DNA of 64,000 nucleotides from Dryomyza anilis (GCA_951804985.1 OX638130.1:37844894-37908893); one strand, 5' to 3'. Shown: positions 1-12,656, counted from the stretch's first letter. Notes: generated by a model from the sequence alone, not told the origin. Numbers and translations: made by a program.

Positions 1-1207
<1,207 letters not shown>

Positions 1208-1512
1208 TAAAACCATGGATTGAAACCATAACCGAAACCGATTCATTTTTAAAACCGAAATCATAACCGTTACCGTTATACGATAATCAGAAATAAACCG
1301 ATATCCAAACCCGATATAAAAGACTTCGGTTTTATACCGGTTTTAAAAAGCTTTTTAAAAAACAGACAGGAACCAATTATTTTATTTTTTATAGAATCTC
1401 TAAACTAGTGATGATCAAAAATGTCTTGTTCTTACATCTTGTTCTTGCACTTTTTGCAAGACCAAGAGCAAGATAAGAAATACAAGAGCAAGTGCAAGAC
1501 GAACTGTTAGAG
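1208..1512 (-). repeat. CCG-rich plus CAAGA-rich repeat, inverted relative of 61806-62440
   Basis: Two parts in order: 1208-1352 is dominated by AACCGAAACCG/ACCGTTA-like words, and 1400-1512 by interspersed CAAGAGCAAG/TTGTTCTTG words. The reverse complement of 61806-62440 shows the same two parts in the same order, sharing ACTAGTGATGAT and GGATTGAAACC at their edges. There the parts are separated by about 320 bp; here by about 50 bp. It is probably a deletion derivative of a dispersed repeat of unknown class. Confidence 0.5.
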
Positions 1513-2439
1513 CCATAAACGACGTCATCTCGCAGTGTACTAAATGTACTGTTGCATCTTTTACTATTTTATACCTGTTATACGACTCAACACAATACCA
1601 ACTGCTTAATTTCAGTTTTCATATCTCCTTTAATGATTTTCTACTGCGAAGTCTTATAAAAATTGCGATGAGAGCCATCTCTTGGTGCACAGTCGTCTAA
1701 CTGGTAAGGTCATATCTCCTGTAAATTGCAACCTTGCTTGCAAATATCTATATATGTAACTTTCTAAAGGCAAATTACATTTGCCACTTCTCATCGAACT
1801 ATTTGAAATTATTAAATATTATTTTGTTTAAAATACACTCTTTTGTGTTTTACTTTTATTTTTAAACGCAACAATTTCTTTGAATTTTATACATTGTTCG
1901 CATTACGTGTTAACATTTTGATCCATTACGAGTCGGATCGGATTTGCGAGAAGCTGAAATTGTGGATTCTGTCTTTTTACAGAGAGAGGCATTCTTATAT
2001 GCAACGAGTAATTAATCTCATCACAAAATTTATTTGCTTCGTACGACAGTCCGTACACAGCTCCGCAGAACATCCTGTAAAATTTATATTCGGCGGTAAA
2101 GGTAAAATCGGTAAAAATAAGTACGATAACGTTTACCCCGCAAATCCCTATTCGAGAATCGCAGAGACCCATATTGGACGAGCGATTTAAAAAGGACCAA
2201 CATCTGCCCGCAGACCCCTGTACGAGCATCGTGCACACCCATATTGGAAATACAAGAAGTAATACTGCGACCGGTTTGTTCAACCTCTGCCCCGCAGACA
2301 CAGGAGTAACGAGAACATTGGACCAGAAGAAAGGTCTATTTTCAAAAAATATATAAGGTACGTGTTTTTATGAGAAAAATATTTTTTTTGAACAATATAC
2401 TTACGTAATATAATACTCATACAAATATTAAAGTAATTG
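1513..2439. other. unassigned interval with a weak internal duplication
   Basis: No recognised gene. A 115-codon + frame (1843-2190) shows no domain I can name. Around 2140-2250 the sequence is more GC-rich and contains two diverged versions of one phrase, sharing CCCATATTGGA at 2168-2178 and 2238-2248, about 70 bp apart. This may be a decayed tandem repeat. Confidence 0.4.
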
Positions 2440-2595
2440 CTAAATAAGCATTAAAAAACAAAATATCGAATTTGCCTCGTGTTTCGCCAAAAATTCATCC
2501 GCGGTATCATTATCTTTGATTCTATTTTGATTTTCGGTTTGTGTCCCCACTAAATTGCGCTCTACGGCAATTTGGAATCGAACGTTCCATTCCAT
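2440..2595 (-). CDS. short uncharacterised open frame (51 codons), possible exon relic
   Basis: A minus-strand frame opens with ATG at 2595 and closes with TAG at 2440. It has a polar, protein-like composition (for example NQNRIKDNDTADEFLAKHE) that stands out from the AT-rich surroundings, where random frames mostly read as F, I, K, N and Y. I recognise no family. It could be a relic of a TE-encoded protein or an exon fragment, or simply chance. No start context, splice signal or neighbour supports expression. Confidence 0.2.
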   Translation of the reverse strand: MEWNVRFQIAVERNLVGTQTENQNRIKDNDTADEFLAKHEANSIFCFLMLI

Positions 2596-3630
2596 TTGGT
2601 TCCTGCATCGACATACATAATATACAGTGATGTCAATTGATGGGTTTCCCGCTAAATCTGATGGGTTTTAAAAAATAAAACGCGAAAAAAATTGTACGGT
2701 GGACAGTGGGTTTTTAGTTCCGATACATAGTGTTTTATAATTTAGCGGTTTTTTTTTAATTATTTTAATTGAAATTAAACTTTTTATATTGTATAACTTT
2801 TCCTTGAACAGCAATACAGAGGTGATTGTAGGTTTTTGGACCGAAGTTGCTAACGGTTCGATTGTATAAAGAAGGATTCGGACCCAATACATTTCAGGAT
2901 TTAGTGCATTTCGTTATGTTTCCTATTCGTTAAGATCTGTAACTTGGTATTTAAATAAAATATAAAAAGCATGTTCTACAACATGCATTTCGTAGAGGTG
3001 GTAAGACTCGCCAATAGAATTTTTACAAAAACTTATTTTAAAATATAATTTTGTTAATACTATAAAAATTAAAACCTTTTAAATACCATGTTCTCATAAA
3101 TGTATGACAATGTTGGTCTAAAAGATTAGAAATCGTCGCATACAAAACTATTTTTGTAAACCTATTATAAAATTTTTAAAACGTAGTTCGACAAATGTTT
3201 TAACTTTTTCTATAAAACGATATCACTTTTTTAGCTTGCTATAATAAACACATGCTATTTGTTTACATTTTTCTATTTCTGACATAATAATTTGGATAAA
3301 TTCATTGTCAAACATTCTTTGGAAACGGAAATTTTGCGCGATGTATGCGCTTTTGAAAAACTGCAGACAGCCTTTAACCCACTGGAGCCTAGCACCACTG
3401 AGCTTAGTACTTTACTTTAAGTGTATCAGTTTCAGCACACGTCTCTTTCATTTTTTGCGCCTTTTTTTCCAATTTTTTCAAAAATGCACCCCAAAAATTT
3501 ATTTTGCGCCCTTTTTTATATTTTCTCATCAAATACAGTGAATAATGAATTATACACAACTGTACTTCTTTAAACCAACTTTTATTCTTTAAATCAACCG
3601 TTTTATTTGCTTAAAAAACAAAAAAATATT
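2596..3630. other. AT-rich interval, no gene seen
   Basis: Low-complexity AT-rich DNA. The stretch 3430-3520 has T-runs alternating with TGCGCC words, resembling 5740-5990, so a weak dispersed repeat is possible. No supported coding region or RNA. Confidence 0.4.
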
Positions 3631-4235
3631 GGGTGCGGTCGGATCTGTGGTACCCTAGAAAAATCGATATCCGGTGCACCCACATATTTGGTCATATAGG
3701 TACTCAAATGAAAGGTAATAATGCCACATTTGTAATTATATGGTTATTTTTATGATCTTATAACGATATATAGCGATTAGGATTTGTTGTAATTATGTAA
3801 AAAATAAAATTAAAATGAAATGAGAAAAATATTTTATTATTTATCAAAATGACGAAGAAAATTTTGAAATGAATAGGTAACGTGAAACGTTTTTTTAAAA
3901 TTTTCTAGAAGTGGCCTAACAGTAAATTATTATATCTCCTTGGGAAGTTATATCAAAGAAGCGCCGCAGGCGAAATTTTGTTATAAAATATTAAATTTTT
4001 TATTTTACTTGTACTTGGGAGTACCCACACTTGTATCTATATATTATTCGTGTATAAAATGAACTCAGTAGTTAAAACTAAAAAGGGTCCTGAGGTTACT
4101 GTGGTTATCGAATTATGAACATAATAACATACTAATCGTGAGATCAATATCTTTCATTTCAGTACCTACATGTTCATATAGGTAGGTGTATAAGTTTTTG
4201 ATTTATCTGGGGTACCACAAGTCCGACCGCGCCCC
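3631..4235. mobile_element. TIR element (MITE-like), about 605 bp, superfamily unknown
   Basis: The two ends are imperfect inverted repeats over about 90 bp. The left end begins GGGTGCGGTCGGATCTGTGG and reaches GGTACTCAAATGAAAG near 3712. The reverse complement of the right end begins GGGGCGCGGTCGGACTTGTG and reaches GGTACTGAAATGAAAG. Both share TGTGGTACCC. No transposase frame lies inside, so it is non-autonomous if mobile. Flanks are AT-rich and I could not fix a target-site duplication, so I do not assign a superfamily. Confidence 0.7.
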
Positions 4236-4471
4236 AATTTAGTCTGGGACCCAAACAGTTTGAAGAAAAAATATTTCACTTCATCCGGTTATCTAAAGTT
4301 CAGACAATTTGGTTGTTTGTTTGGAGATTTGTTGGTAGGAGTAACGACTTTTTTCCATATATATATATCAAAAATAATAATTAATTTTGGTTTTAATAAA
4401 TATGTATCTAAAATAAAAATTATATTTGAATTTTATAAGTATTTATCAAAAATAATTATTTTTGACTTTAA

Positions 4472-4712
4472 GGGCCCTATTATGACTGGCGAAGCGAATG
4501 TAGTTGGCGAAGCGAACGTAAAATAGCTATCACAGCATCCATTCGCCAGACTTCATTCGCCAGAAAAAAGGAAACTAAAGCGAACGTAAAAATCAGGAGA
4601 ACGTAGAAATCATTCGCCTGAACTTCATTCGTCTGGCGAATGGACGCTGTGAAGCTTTATTCGTTCGTTCGCTTCGCCAAGTTCATTCGCTTCGCCAGTC
4701 ATAATAGGCCCC
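4472..4712. mobile_element. palindromic MITE, PIF/Harbinger-like, TAA duplication
   Basis: 241 bp flanked by TAA on both sides (4469-4471 and 4713-4715). The termini are inverted repeats: left GGGCCCTATTATGACTGG, right (reverse complement) GGGGCCTATTATGACTGG. They continue into GCGAAGCGAATG and TTGGCGAAGCGAACG, so most of the element can fold on itself. The 3-bp TWA duplication and GGGCC-type ends are as known for PIF/Harbinger elements; the class is inferred from these. The same GCGAAGCGAA(T/C)G ends recur on the larger element at 27312-28497. No coding capacity. Confidence 0.8.
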
Positions 4713-4794
4713 TAATAATATTAATCAAACTTTTATTTATATTTCTCAAATATAATTATTAAAAAATATTTTTAAATTTAACAGTCCTATAATA

Positions 4795-5500
4795 AAAATA
4801 TGACCATAAATTAAAAATGTTCATCGAATGTTATCTAATGGTACCCTTTGTTTTACAGTGCCATAATTTCTTACAATGACTTTTTACACATAAATTTGAA
4901 AAAATTAATTATTTTTGGTCTCTGATTTGAGGAAGGTGTACATATCTAAGTGCTCTTTGGAAACAAAATTCAATTTGTGTATTATATAAAAGGTGATCAA
5001 TACCGACATCTCGTTGGAAAACTACTTCAGATATACACAATGTAAATTTAATGATTATTTTCACTTTTCAAGTTAGCATATTTCGAAAACCAAAAATATT
5101 TGAATTTGAAACAATCATAACCTTTTAGCAGTGCCGATTGGATATACTTAAAAACTATTTGATTTTTATACCCTATGAGGTACAGGGTATATTAACTTTG
5201 TGCATATATTGTAACGCCCCTATTCTTGATCAGTATCACCACCCGAGTCCGTTTAACCATGTCCGTCTGTCTGTCTGTCTGTCCGTCCATCCGTTCGTCG
5301 TTTTTTATTTTCACTTTTACATCAATTTTTTAAACTAATTGGATATATGTCGTCAGAAATTTGGTATGTAGATAATATTCTGAGTGTAAGAATGTTCAGC
5401 ATAATTAAGAACTTCAAAGGTAGGTATACAATTAAATTACCAACATTAATATTCACACCAAAGGTGTAGGGTATTCCATAATCGGTCCGTCCCATGTGAC
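4795..5500 (+). repeat. mini-me/DINE-1-type repeat, copy B
   Basis: 4795-5294 duplicates 1-500. Copy B then continues through TCGTCGTTTTTTATTTTC instead of a TA tract and reaches a GGTGTAGGGTATTCC motif at about 5463-5477. That matches the GTAGGGTAT closing block of the copy at 45909-46489. Noncoding. The exact right end is uncertain. Confidence 0.65.
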
Positions 5501-7094
5501 CGAATTTACACATGTGACCTAACTTTCCCAACTCGTTAATTATGAATTGTCGAACTTTTATCAAACTTTCAAAAATGTTATTTGGAATTATAGTTGTACA
5601 ACGAAGATATACAAAATATATGTATATTTTTTAAAAACTATGGCGCCTTAGTATAGACAATTTAAAGTCAAATTTAAATTCAAAATCATCTATTTGACAA
5701 TTTATTCTATACAAAAATTCTAAAATTTTTTTGAACATTTTGAGCCTTTCTCTATATTTTGCGCCCTTCTATAGAGGCGCAAAAATTTTGTAAATTAGGC
5801 GCATTTGCAATTTTATGCTTTTTTGAAAATTTTGTAGAGGTAGAAAATTTGCAATTTTATGATTTTTGCAAATTTTGCGCCTTTCTCTATAGTTTCCGCA
5901 CTTTTTAAAAAGCGCAAAATTTTGAATATTAGGCGCATTTTTTTTTCATGTTGCGTTTTTTTTTATTTGTTTGAAAAATTCAAAAGTGCGCCTTTTGGGG
6001 GGGTGGGTGGTGTTAGATCTACCCCATCTCCCCCTGGATCCACTCTTGTAATGGGCGTAAAAATGTTCATGATTTCAATATTAATGTGATATTCTTACGT
6101 TATTTGTTATTGTGAACAAATCTCTGTATACAAATTTTTAAATTGTATTAAACGGCGGGTTTTGCTTAAATAAAGGGGTTTCTTGCCTCGATTTGGTCGG
6201 TTTTGATTTTGAAAAGTTGGCAACACTGATAATATATATACGGCATATAGTCGTGTTCTCTCGTTTTATGCTCTCATTGATCATTTTAGTGAAATTAATG
6301 AAAAACAATAAATTATATTTAAAAACAAAAAAAAATTGGAAATCAAAAGAAATACATTAATATTCAAACTTCATCAAAATATATATCAATAGAACTTCGT
6401 GTTCGAATCATACGAAGCGACTAAAATCGATAATTTTGAAATTATTCGAAACTGTGCCCGATCTGGGTTACATAAATGAAGATCATCGACGACGTTGCTC
6501 TACACGAAGCTGTTCTCAGTTGGATGTGACGATTAATGCTGCCTGTACTACAATCAACGATCATCCAAGCAGCTATTGAGTTAGCAAGCACAGTGGGACT
6601 ATGATATTTTCCAAAAATTTTAAAAAACAAATACATATATATATATTAAAACTTACATTTCAAATGTTAATAACGTGTCAATAATTAATTAAAAATAAAT
6701 AAAAAGTGCTAATGAAAATTGATTATTCGTATTTGTGATTTATAAATAAACTTCTAAGGAATTATATTCGGTCTAGTTTACAAGATTTCTTATAATGAAT
6801 TTTGCTTACATTTGTCCATTTTTTTTATCTGCTCTTTACATACTTTACGGTGGTCTCTAGTTTGTGAATTTGGTTTTAAAATGTAGCGTAGAGTCACTTC
6901 TTGAAATACGTTATATTTTGTAATTTTTATTTTTTGAGCTTGGTGTTTTCTAAGTATTAGACGCGCATTAGACGCACTAGTTGAATTTGAAGCGAATTTC
7001 CAAATGCTAACCAAAATAAATTCTCACTCGATATACTAAGCAGTGAATCCAAAGAGCTTTGGTGGTCTGCGGACAAATCAACATATATTACTTA
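5501..7094. other. interval before BEL gag; no gene seen, BEL 5' LTR not found
   Basis: 5740-5990 contains alternating GCGCC/AAAATTTT words of low complexity. 6100-7094 should hold the 5' LTR and leader of the BEL element that follows, but I could not match any of it to the BEL 3' side (60640 onward). Either the 5' LTR is lost or it is too diverged to see by eye. Short frames at 6442-6636 and 6790-7014 resemble nothing I know. Confidence 0.4.
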
Positions 7095-7745
7095 GAGACC
7101 ACAGAAGACGCTGCGGAAGATATCATAGTTATTAAAGCAACATATAACAATACGTTTCGAACTTACATTTCATGTTTGTCTACTATTAATGAAAAAATTT
7201 AAGAACAAAATAGTGCAGCAGTTAATCGTACCGTTGAGCTACCATCTGTTACGGAAAACATTAATTCTAATAGTTTACGCCTACTGCCCTGTTCCGTGGT
7301 GACTACGCGTCGTGGCCAACCTTTCGCGATCTTTTCACGGCGATTTACGTCCGTAACAATCGACTTAGTGAAGTTGAAAAATTGTATCATCTGGTCCAAA
7401 AAACAAGTCGAGATGCACGGGACATAGCCCAACGAGGTCCATTGACAAACGAAGGTTTTGCCTTGGCATGGCAATATCTAAAGGACGCTTACAAGCGCAT
7501 ATTAGAAAACAGTCAAATGAAGCTCCTCTTTGATCTTCCTTTCGTAACCGTTGATAATAGCGCCCTAAGCAGCAACATGTGCTACGTGTTTGTCAAAAAT
7601 GTTTAAAAATGAGTATTTCTGAAAGATACGCTAATGTTAAAAATTTCATTGCTGCGTTAACTGTCTTATGTGATCTCATGAAATTAAAGATTGTAAGAGT
7701 CCTTATTTCTGCTCCACATGTAATAAAAGGCACTACACTCTTTTC
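7095..7745 (+). pseudogene. BEL/Pao gag, broken
   Basis: Gag of a BEL-type element, the structural protein that packages element RNA. The signature phrase FRGDYASWPTFRDLF (from about 7288), then LYHLVQKTS and GPLTNEGFALAW (to about 7470), is the conserved Gag core of this family. From about 7585 a cysteine/histidine series follows (CQKCLKMSISERYANV, then CVNCLM, SHEIKDCKS, CSTCNKRHYTLF), the usual zinc-binding tail. There is an in-frame TAA near 7200, a frameshift at about 7285 between the N-terminal part and the core, another at about 7650 inside the zinc region, and a TGA after CVNCLM. Start codon not identified. Confidence 0.85.
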
Positions 7746-7865
7746 TTCTGCCGCGGCTGGGTTACGCTCTACGGCTCCGAGCACACAACAATCTCACCAC
7801 AATAACTTACAGTCCACTGATTCTTTAAATTCACCTGAATAATTGCCTACGCATTTTTCAACCTC

Positions 7866-8697
7866 CTCTACCAAAATTATATTGGGAACAGCTATCGTGC
7901 ATGTGTGTCATATGGGAGTTACGTACTCATAGATCAAGCCTCCGAGGCATCGTTCATATCAGAACGCCTGCAAAAATTGCTAAAGTTTCCTATAATGAGT
8001 GCATATACTAGAATTCCAGGAATAAATCAAGCTATTTCAGCACATCCCACTCAACGTTCTTCATTTGTTCTTGGATCTCCCCATGATCCAAATTTACAAA
8101 TAGAAGCAACTGCGCTAGTTTTACGAAATATTACTGGCAACCATAGCTGCCAACCTAAATTCTGACAAAAAATCTGTTTTTCTTACAGCGATAATTAAAA
8201 AATCTATCGACAGATTTTTGCAATCAAAAAATCTTACAGGCATTAAAAAATCTGATAAAAAATCTCTCATGCATTAAAAAATCTACCAAAAATCTAAAAT
8301 TCTTAAAAAAAAAGTTACAAAATCCCACATACAATAAAAAATCTCACAAAAAAATACTCATGCATTAAAAAATCTGAAATAGATAAAAAATCTGCATGAG
8401 AATAAAAAAATCTTTTCTGTAAGAAAAATCTTACACGGAATTAAAAAATCTGGTCAGATATATTTTATCTACCGGCAATTAAAAAATCTGACAAAGTTGA
8501 TTTATCTGACAAAGTTGGCAGCTATGCTGGCAACCTACCGTCCTGTCCTATTCAATCTTCCATTTTAGCAAATTTACCAAATATTCGTTTAGCAGACAAA
8601 AACTTTTTCATCAGCGGTTCTATCGATATCTTAATTGACGCCGACTTATATACATACGTCATGATGGATGGCATCCAGCGAAACATATTAGGTTATT
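7866..8697 (+). pseudogene. BEL/Pao protease and start of pol, interrupted by a hAT MITE
   Basis: The protease block reads LIDQASEASFISERLQKL around 7930-7985, the BEL-type aspartic protease active-site region (D followed by Q rather than the retroviral D-S/T-G). The frame runs to ITGN at 8141, is cut by the 385-bp MITE, and resumes after the second TSD copy with LPSCPIQSSILANLPNIRLA and then DADLYTYVMMDGIQRNILG (ending about 8695). This last phrase is typical of the protease/RT junction of BEL elements. A frameshift lies at about 7928, just before LIDQ. The next BEL residues are found only at 33170. Confidence 0.85.
8142..8526. mobile_element. hAT-like MITE with 8-bp target duplication
   Basis: 385 bp bounded by inverted termini CATAGCTGCCAAC and GTTGGCAGCTATG and by the direct 8-bp duplication CTGGCAAC at 8134-8141 and 8527-8534. 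An 8-bp duplication and CA-starting ends are as known for hAT elements. Excising it with one duplication copy restores the BEL frame (ITGN then LPSC). The interior is mostly about ten irregular copies of TAAAAAATCT with no coding capacity. A truncated inverted copy lies at 13044-13214. Confidence 0.88.
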
Positions 8698-8822
8698 ATA
8701 ATGTCGGATAAAAATAGAGCCACAGCACTCAGACAGGGTTATATCCATTGTACTGTGACCCAGTTCCCTGGTTTTTAATGATACTTCTTAGATTCATTAT
8801 TGAATCTAAGAAGGCTATTGTG

Positions 8823-11388
8823 TTATAAAGAGTGAAGCTGATCCTCTCTCATCACGTCTGTGCCAAAGATCTGCCTTCTAATTCTAGAAAATGCTGGACA
8901 GTCACAGAGATAGTGCTCTGTGGTGCCAGTTTATTCGCAATAGTCCATAGCCATAAGTATAGCATAGACTTCGGCTTGAAATGCCGAGGCATTGTCGCCT
9001 AAGGCGAAGTGAAATCTGCGGTCATCCGGTTCTACAAACACTCCAGCACCAGATCCCTGATCGGTTCTGGAGCCGTCTGTGAAAATGCGGTGTGACCCTC
9101 TACCTGGCTCACAGTCAGGCGGTAATATTTCTGTTATCATGAATGTAGTTTGGCAAACCTCAAAATTTCGTCTTGGTAATATTTCTGCTATCATTGCAAC
9201 AGAGGGCATCTCCAGTAGACAAGTGTCTAATGGAGTGTCAAGTGCAATGTCAGAGATATTCCAGGGAACATTAAACCAGAAACCACCTCGTTTTAGTCTC
9301 CAACAGTCTTTCATGGCTTCGCCTCTGATGAAGATGTCAAGTGGTGGTTTAAGATTGCATTCAGTGCTGGACCAGGTGTAGTGGGAAAGGCACCCGTAAC
9401 ACCCATACACACGGTTCTCTGAATCTTGGCAAGTCTAGTTGTCACGCATTTTCGCGACAGCTTGTTCCACCAGACTACCGATGCATATGATATCATTGCC
9501 GTGTAAATCCATAAGGTTTTGCTCGGCGATAGTCCCCATGTCTTCCCAAAAATTCCTCTGCATTGCCAGAAGGCATTCAATGCTCGTGAAATTTTATTTT
9601 CAACATGTTTTGTCCAAAGTAGTTTACTATTTAGAGTTAAGCCCAGATATTTTACTTCGTTAGACAGAGGAATCGTGACACCCTTAAGTACTGGTAGAGA
9701 TAATCCTGTCATTATTCTTTTCCTAGTGAAGAGAATAATCCCTGTTTTGTGAGGGTTGACGGAAAGTCCGTTTGCAGTACACCAGCTGTCAATTCGGTTC
9801 AATGAGTTTTGTGTTTAAACACAGACCTCATAGAGGGAAAAGCCTGTGGCAAGAATGGCAACATCATCTGCATAGGCCTGGGAATAGACACCTGGTCCAT
9901 CAAGATCGTTGAGCAGAGAGTCAACCAGCATACACCAGAGGGGAGAGAACGCCTCCTTGAGGACAACCTCTATTCACCCCTGCCATAATATACTGACCGC
10001 ACTCCGCATCAGAGGTGATGGTCCTAAACATTAGCATTGACTTTAGCGATTTGACCAATGTTTCATCTATTCCATGCCTACTAGCTGCGTCACACATTCC
10101 ATCAAAAGTCGCTTTATCAAAAGCACCCTCGATGTCAACAAATATGCCCATCATGTACATCTTCCTCTGAAAAGCATGCTCGATCCGGCCAACCAGATGT
10201 TGCAATGCTGTTTCACAGGATTTCCCGGAAAGTGAGTCTCCACGAGGACACTGAGTGTCTCTGTCTTAGACTCAGTATACGAGCCATCAGGTCTCCTCAG
10301 TGAGTCCAGTCGAGCAGTTCGTCTCTTTTAAGAAACTTGACCAGAAGTCTTTATAAGAAACACTTTTCGATTTACGAATTAGTTTCTTATACTCTTTCTG
10401 CTTAGCTCGACAAAGAAACCAGTCAGAGTCTAAATTGCTCCTTAGGGCCCTATTTAGAAGCTTTCTGGAATCCTTGCGCAAGGTTTCAAGACAAGCGTTC
10501 CACCAAGGAACGGAAGGTCTAGATAACGTTTTTCGTACCGGACATGTTCGTATAAAACTAGAATTTATGACATCGTTCATAACTTGAACGGACGTCTCAA
10601 TACTTTCTTTGGTACGAATTCTGACAGGAATATTGAGGGAATTCTCAAGTTCATGTCTGATGCGTGCCGAGTTCGTTTTTCTAGGGTCTCTTACCGTCAT
10701 ATATGGCAGCACCTCTCGGTCAGTAAGAAACTCGATATACCTGTGGTCCGATAAAGAATCTTTTTTAAGAACCTTCCAGTTAAAGATTGACTCTCTCAGT
10801 CTACAAAGTAAGGTCAATCACTTCCTGTCTTCTAGCAGTCACAAACGTGGGTTTATTACCAGTGTTGTGAATGTTCAGCTTGGAGGTCATGATGAAGTCA
10901 AGGAGTCTGGTACCTCGTGCGTTGCATTTACTGCTGTCCCACACAGTGTGTTGAGCATTAGCGTCACAGCAAAGAATAAGGCCGGTCTCCTTAAGATCAC
11001 AGTACTCTATGATCAGAACAATTGCCTTTGGCGGAGGAGGCAGTAGTGAGTCATAAGGGAAGTAGCCTGAGGCGACAATCAGATTTTTCCATCCACTATC
11101 GCTTTCATAGCTCACTTTGGTTGCCACCAGGTCTTGCCCACAGAATTGGGTTAACTTGGTGACAGCAAAGTGTTTCGATACTATAAGACAGCTTCTAGGC
11201 CTTGCGGCTTGCTCATCGTATAGTATGGTTTCACCACGTAGTTCACTAAGACCACAGATGCGTTTTTTATACACCCATGGTTCTTGAATAGCTGTGATGT
11301 GAGGTAATGTATGCAAAATGGAGAGCCGCTTACCTAGTAAAGCGGTAGCAGCTTTAGAATGTTGCAGATTGATCTGAGTAAATATCAT
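8823..11388 (-). pseudogene. LOA/I-type ORF2: endonuclease, RT, RNase H; broken
   Basis: Reading leftward from 11388. The APE-type endonuclease (11388-10801) has AIQEPW, a CDANAQHTVW segment and VIDLTL. A frameshift at about 10805 leads to SDHRYIEF and a linker to about 10287. After another shift comes the RT palm with GIFVDIEGAFDKATFD (about 10140) and GCPQGGVLSPL (about 9940), then the catalytic AYADDVAIL at about 9850-9870. A thumb/connection follows (LSVNPHKTGIILFTRKR, KYLGLTLN). RNase H has IFTDGSRTDQGSGAG (about 9060), and the tail reads TTEHYLCDCPAFSRIR. The RT fingers between about 10190 and 10205 and the middle of RNase H near 8935 are missing, so it cannot be functional. Confidence 0.85.
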
Positions 11389-11463
11389 GACAGGATAATT
11401 AACTCGTTTCTCATCATGTGCCTATTCATTGGAATTGGTTCGGAATTTGATCCGTCCAAAGAA

Positions 11464-12648
11464 TTAGTTTAGATGGCTGTCGTACTTAGATAGCATGACA
11501 TCTATCGACTTCTGGTCTAAGCCAACAACCAGGGTTGAGCCCTCCGGACCTCGCTCTGGTTTATGGCTATAGATTTTCCATCCGTTCGTTTCGATGCCCT
11601 GGTTTTGAGCACGTAGGCAGGCAAACACTTACGCTGTTTTCCTGATAGGACCAGGTATCCAGCATATTGCTCGCCTGCGTTTGGGTTCGTCTCCGCTGAA
11701 AACAGCGAAGCGCGATTTGCCCAAGGGGGGGGATTTTAGCAACGGCTATGGCAATCCAATCGAAATTGGCTTGAGACGAGCATAGCACCTTCACTCGTTT
11801 CATAGCCTTTTGCGTTTGCACTGACACCGCCGGTGCTGACTAGCCGCCAAAGATGATCGGTGCAGTGTTTTACTTCTGCATCATTCATCTTTTGCTCCTT
11901 CCCCAATTTGCCAATAATCGCAACCGGAAGAGCTTTGCGAGCAGCATCACGATATGATACTGCTAGCCTACCTCTGCCAGAGGATGTTGAAGGCAGTTCA
12001 TCCGCAGCCGATCCGGAACATGAAGCACCAGTGCTCTTGCTTGTGGAAGCAATATCACTGGAAACTGTCGAGTTCTGGGAGTTACGGCGTTTCGCAGTAG
12101 CAGTGATGGTTTTAAACTTCTTCTCAGGTGCATTGGCAGCCACCACAACAGCAGCGGATGGTCTGGCTTCAGTCGGAGTAACCTCCACCGATCTATCGCG
12201 TTTTGCTGTTGTAGTTGGGGAAGAGAAAGTTCCAGAGTCGCCTTTAGCCTTTTCAGCCTCTTTGCGATCTTTCGCTTTATACTTCCTTCTCCTACTCACC
12301 TGGTCATCGGACAACCTGATTCTGATTCAGAGATCCGGGTCCGGTCTCCAATGGAAGTTTAGCTTGGGCGTCGGTCTCTCTAGGATTAGATGCTGGTAAG
12401 ACAACACTTTCCTTCGATCGACCCATGTTTCCAAATACGTGACAGAAAGGAGCCCTGAGAGGAAACGACACTGTCGAGCAGCCATACAGTGGAGGATTAG
12501 TCGTAGGCATAGCCGAACCGACACTTTCCTCTACAGGTATGGAAACCACTGCGTTGTCGTTATCCTCCTCTAGATTTATAGCTGTCTTATAAATTTGGTA
12601 GATGGAGGGGCACGATGAACCCCCTGCTACAGGAGCAGAAAGGTTCAT
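11464..12648 (-). pseudogene. LOA/I-type ORF1 (Gag-like), frameshifted
   Basis: Starts at ATG 12648 (MNLSAPVAGG). A further upstream in-frame ATG at 12669 lies in antisense copia DNA and is not native. The frame runs to about 12304 and then shifts into a lysine/serine-rich basic segment (SRRRKYKAKDRKEAEKAK, about 12290). It goes on through SYRDAARKALPVAIIG (about 11935). It shifts again near a run of nine G (11726-11734) into FSGDEPKRRRAICWIPGP and ends about 11464 (SKYDSHLN). A basic, Ser/Thr-rich N-terminus and a conserved C-terminal half fit an RNA-binding ORF1. No CCHC knuckle was seen. Confidence 0.7.
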
Positions 12649-12656
12649 CGTACCAA

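Larger units (their letters stand above)
8699..12650 (-). mobile_element. LOA/I-type non-LTR retrotransposon, degenerate
   Basis: The minus strand encodes ORF1 then ORF2 with endonuclease, reverse transcriptase, RNase H and a terminal CCHC-like finger. An RNase H domain in a two-ORF insect LINE places it in the I/LOA/R1 group. The endonuclease opening MIFTQINLQHSKAA fits the LOA/jockey-like group, but I cannot settle the clade. The 3' end at about 8699 adjoins BEL sequence with TTATTATAA on the + strand, possibly a short TAA-type tail. The 5' end at about 12650 adjoins copia gag. No target duplication is visible, so a deletion probably removed the copia 5' LTR and leader. Confidence 0.8.

Noticed and set aside
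1843..2190. A 115-codon + frame as a host gene
   Set aside because: No domain, no codon pattern, no splice or promoter signals, and an equally long antisense frame overlaps it.
8142..8526. Regular AAAAATCT repeats as a possible CRISPR array
   Set aside because: Spacing is irregular, there are no unique spacers of constant length, the context is eukaryotic, and the segment has TIRs with a target duplication.
11860..12399. A 179-codon + strand frame opposite LOA ORF1
   Set aside because: It is the antisense shadow of the ORF1 coding strand and has no family resemblance.
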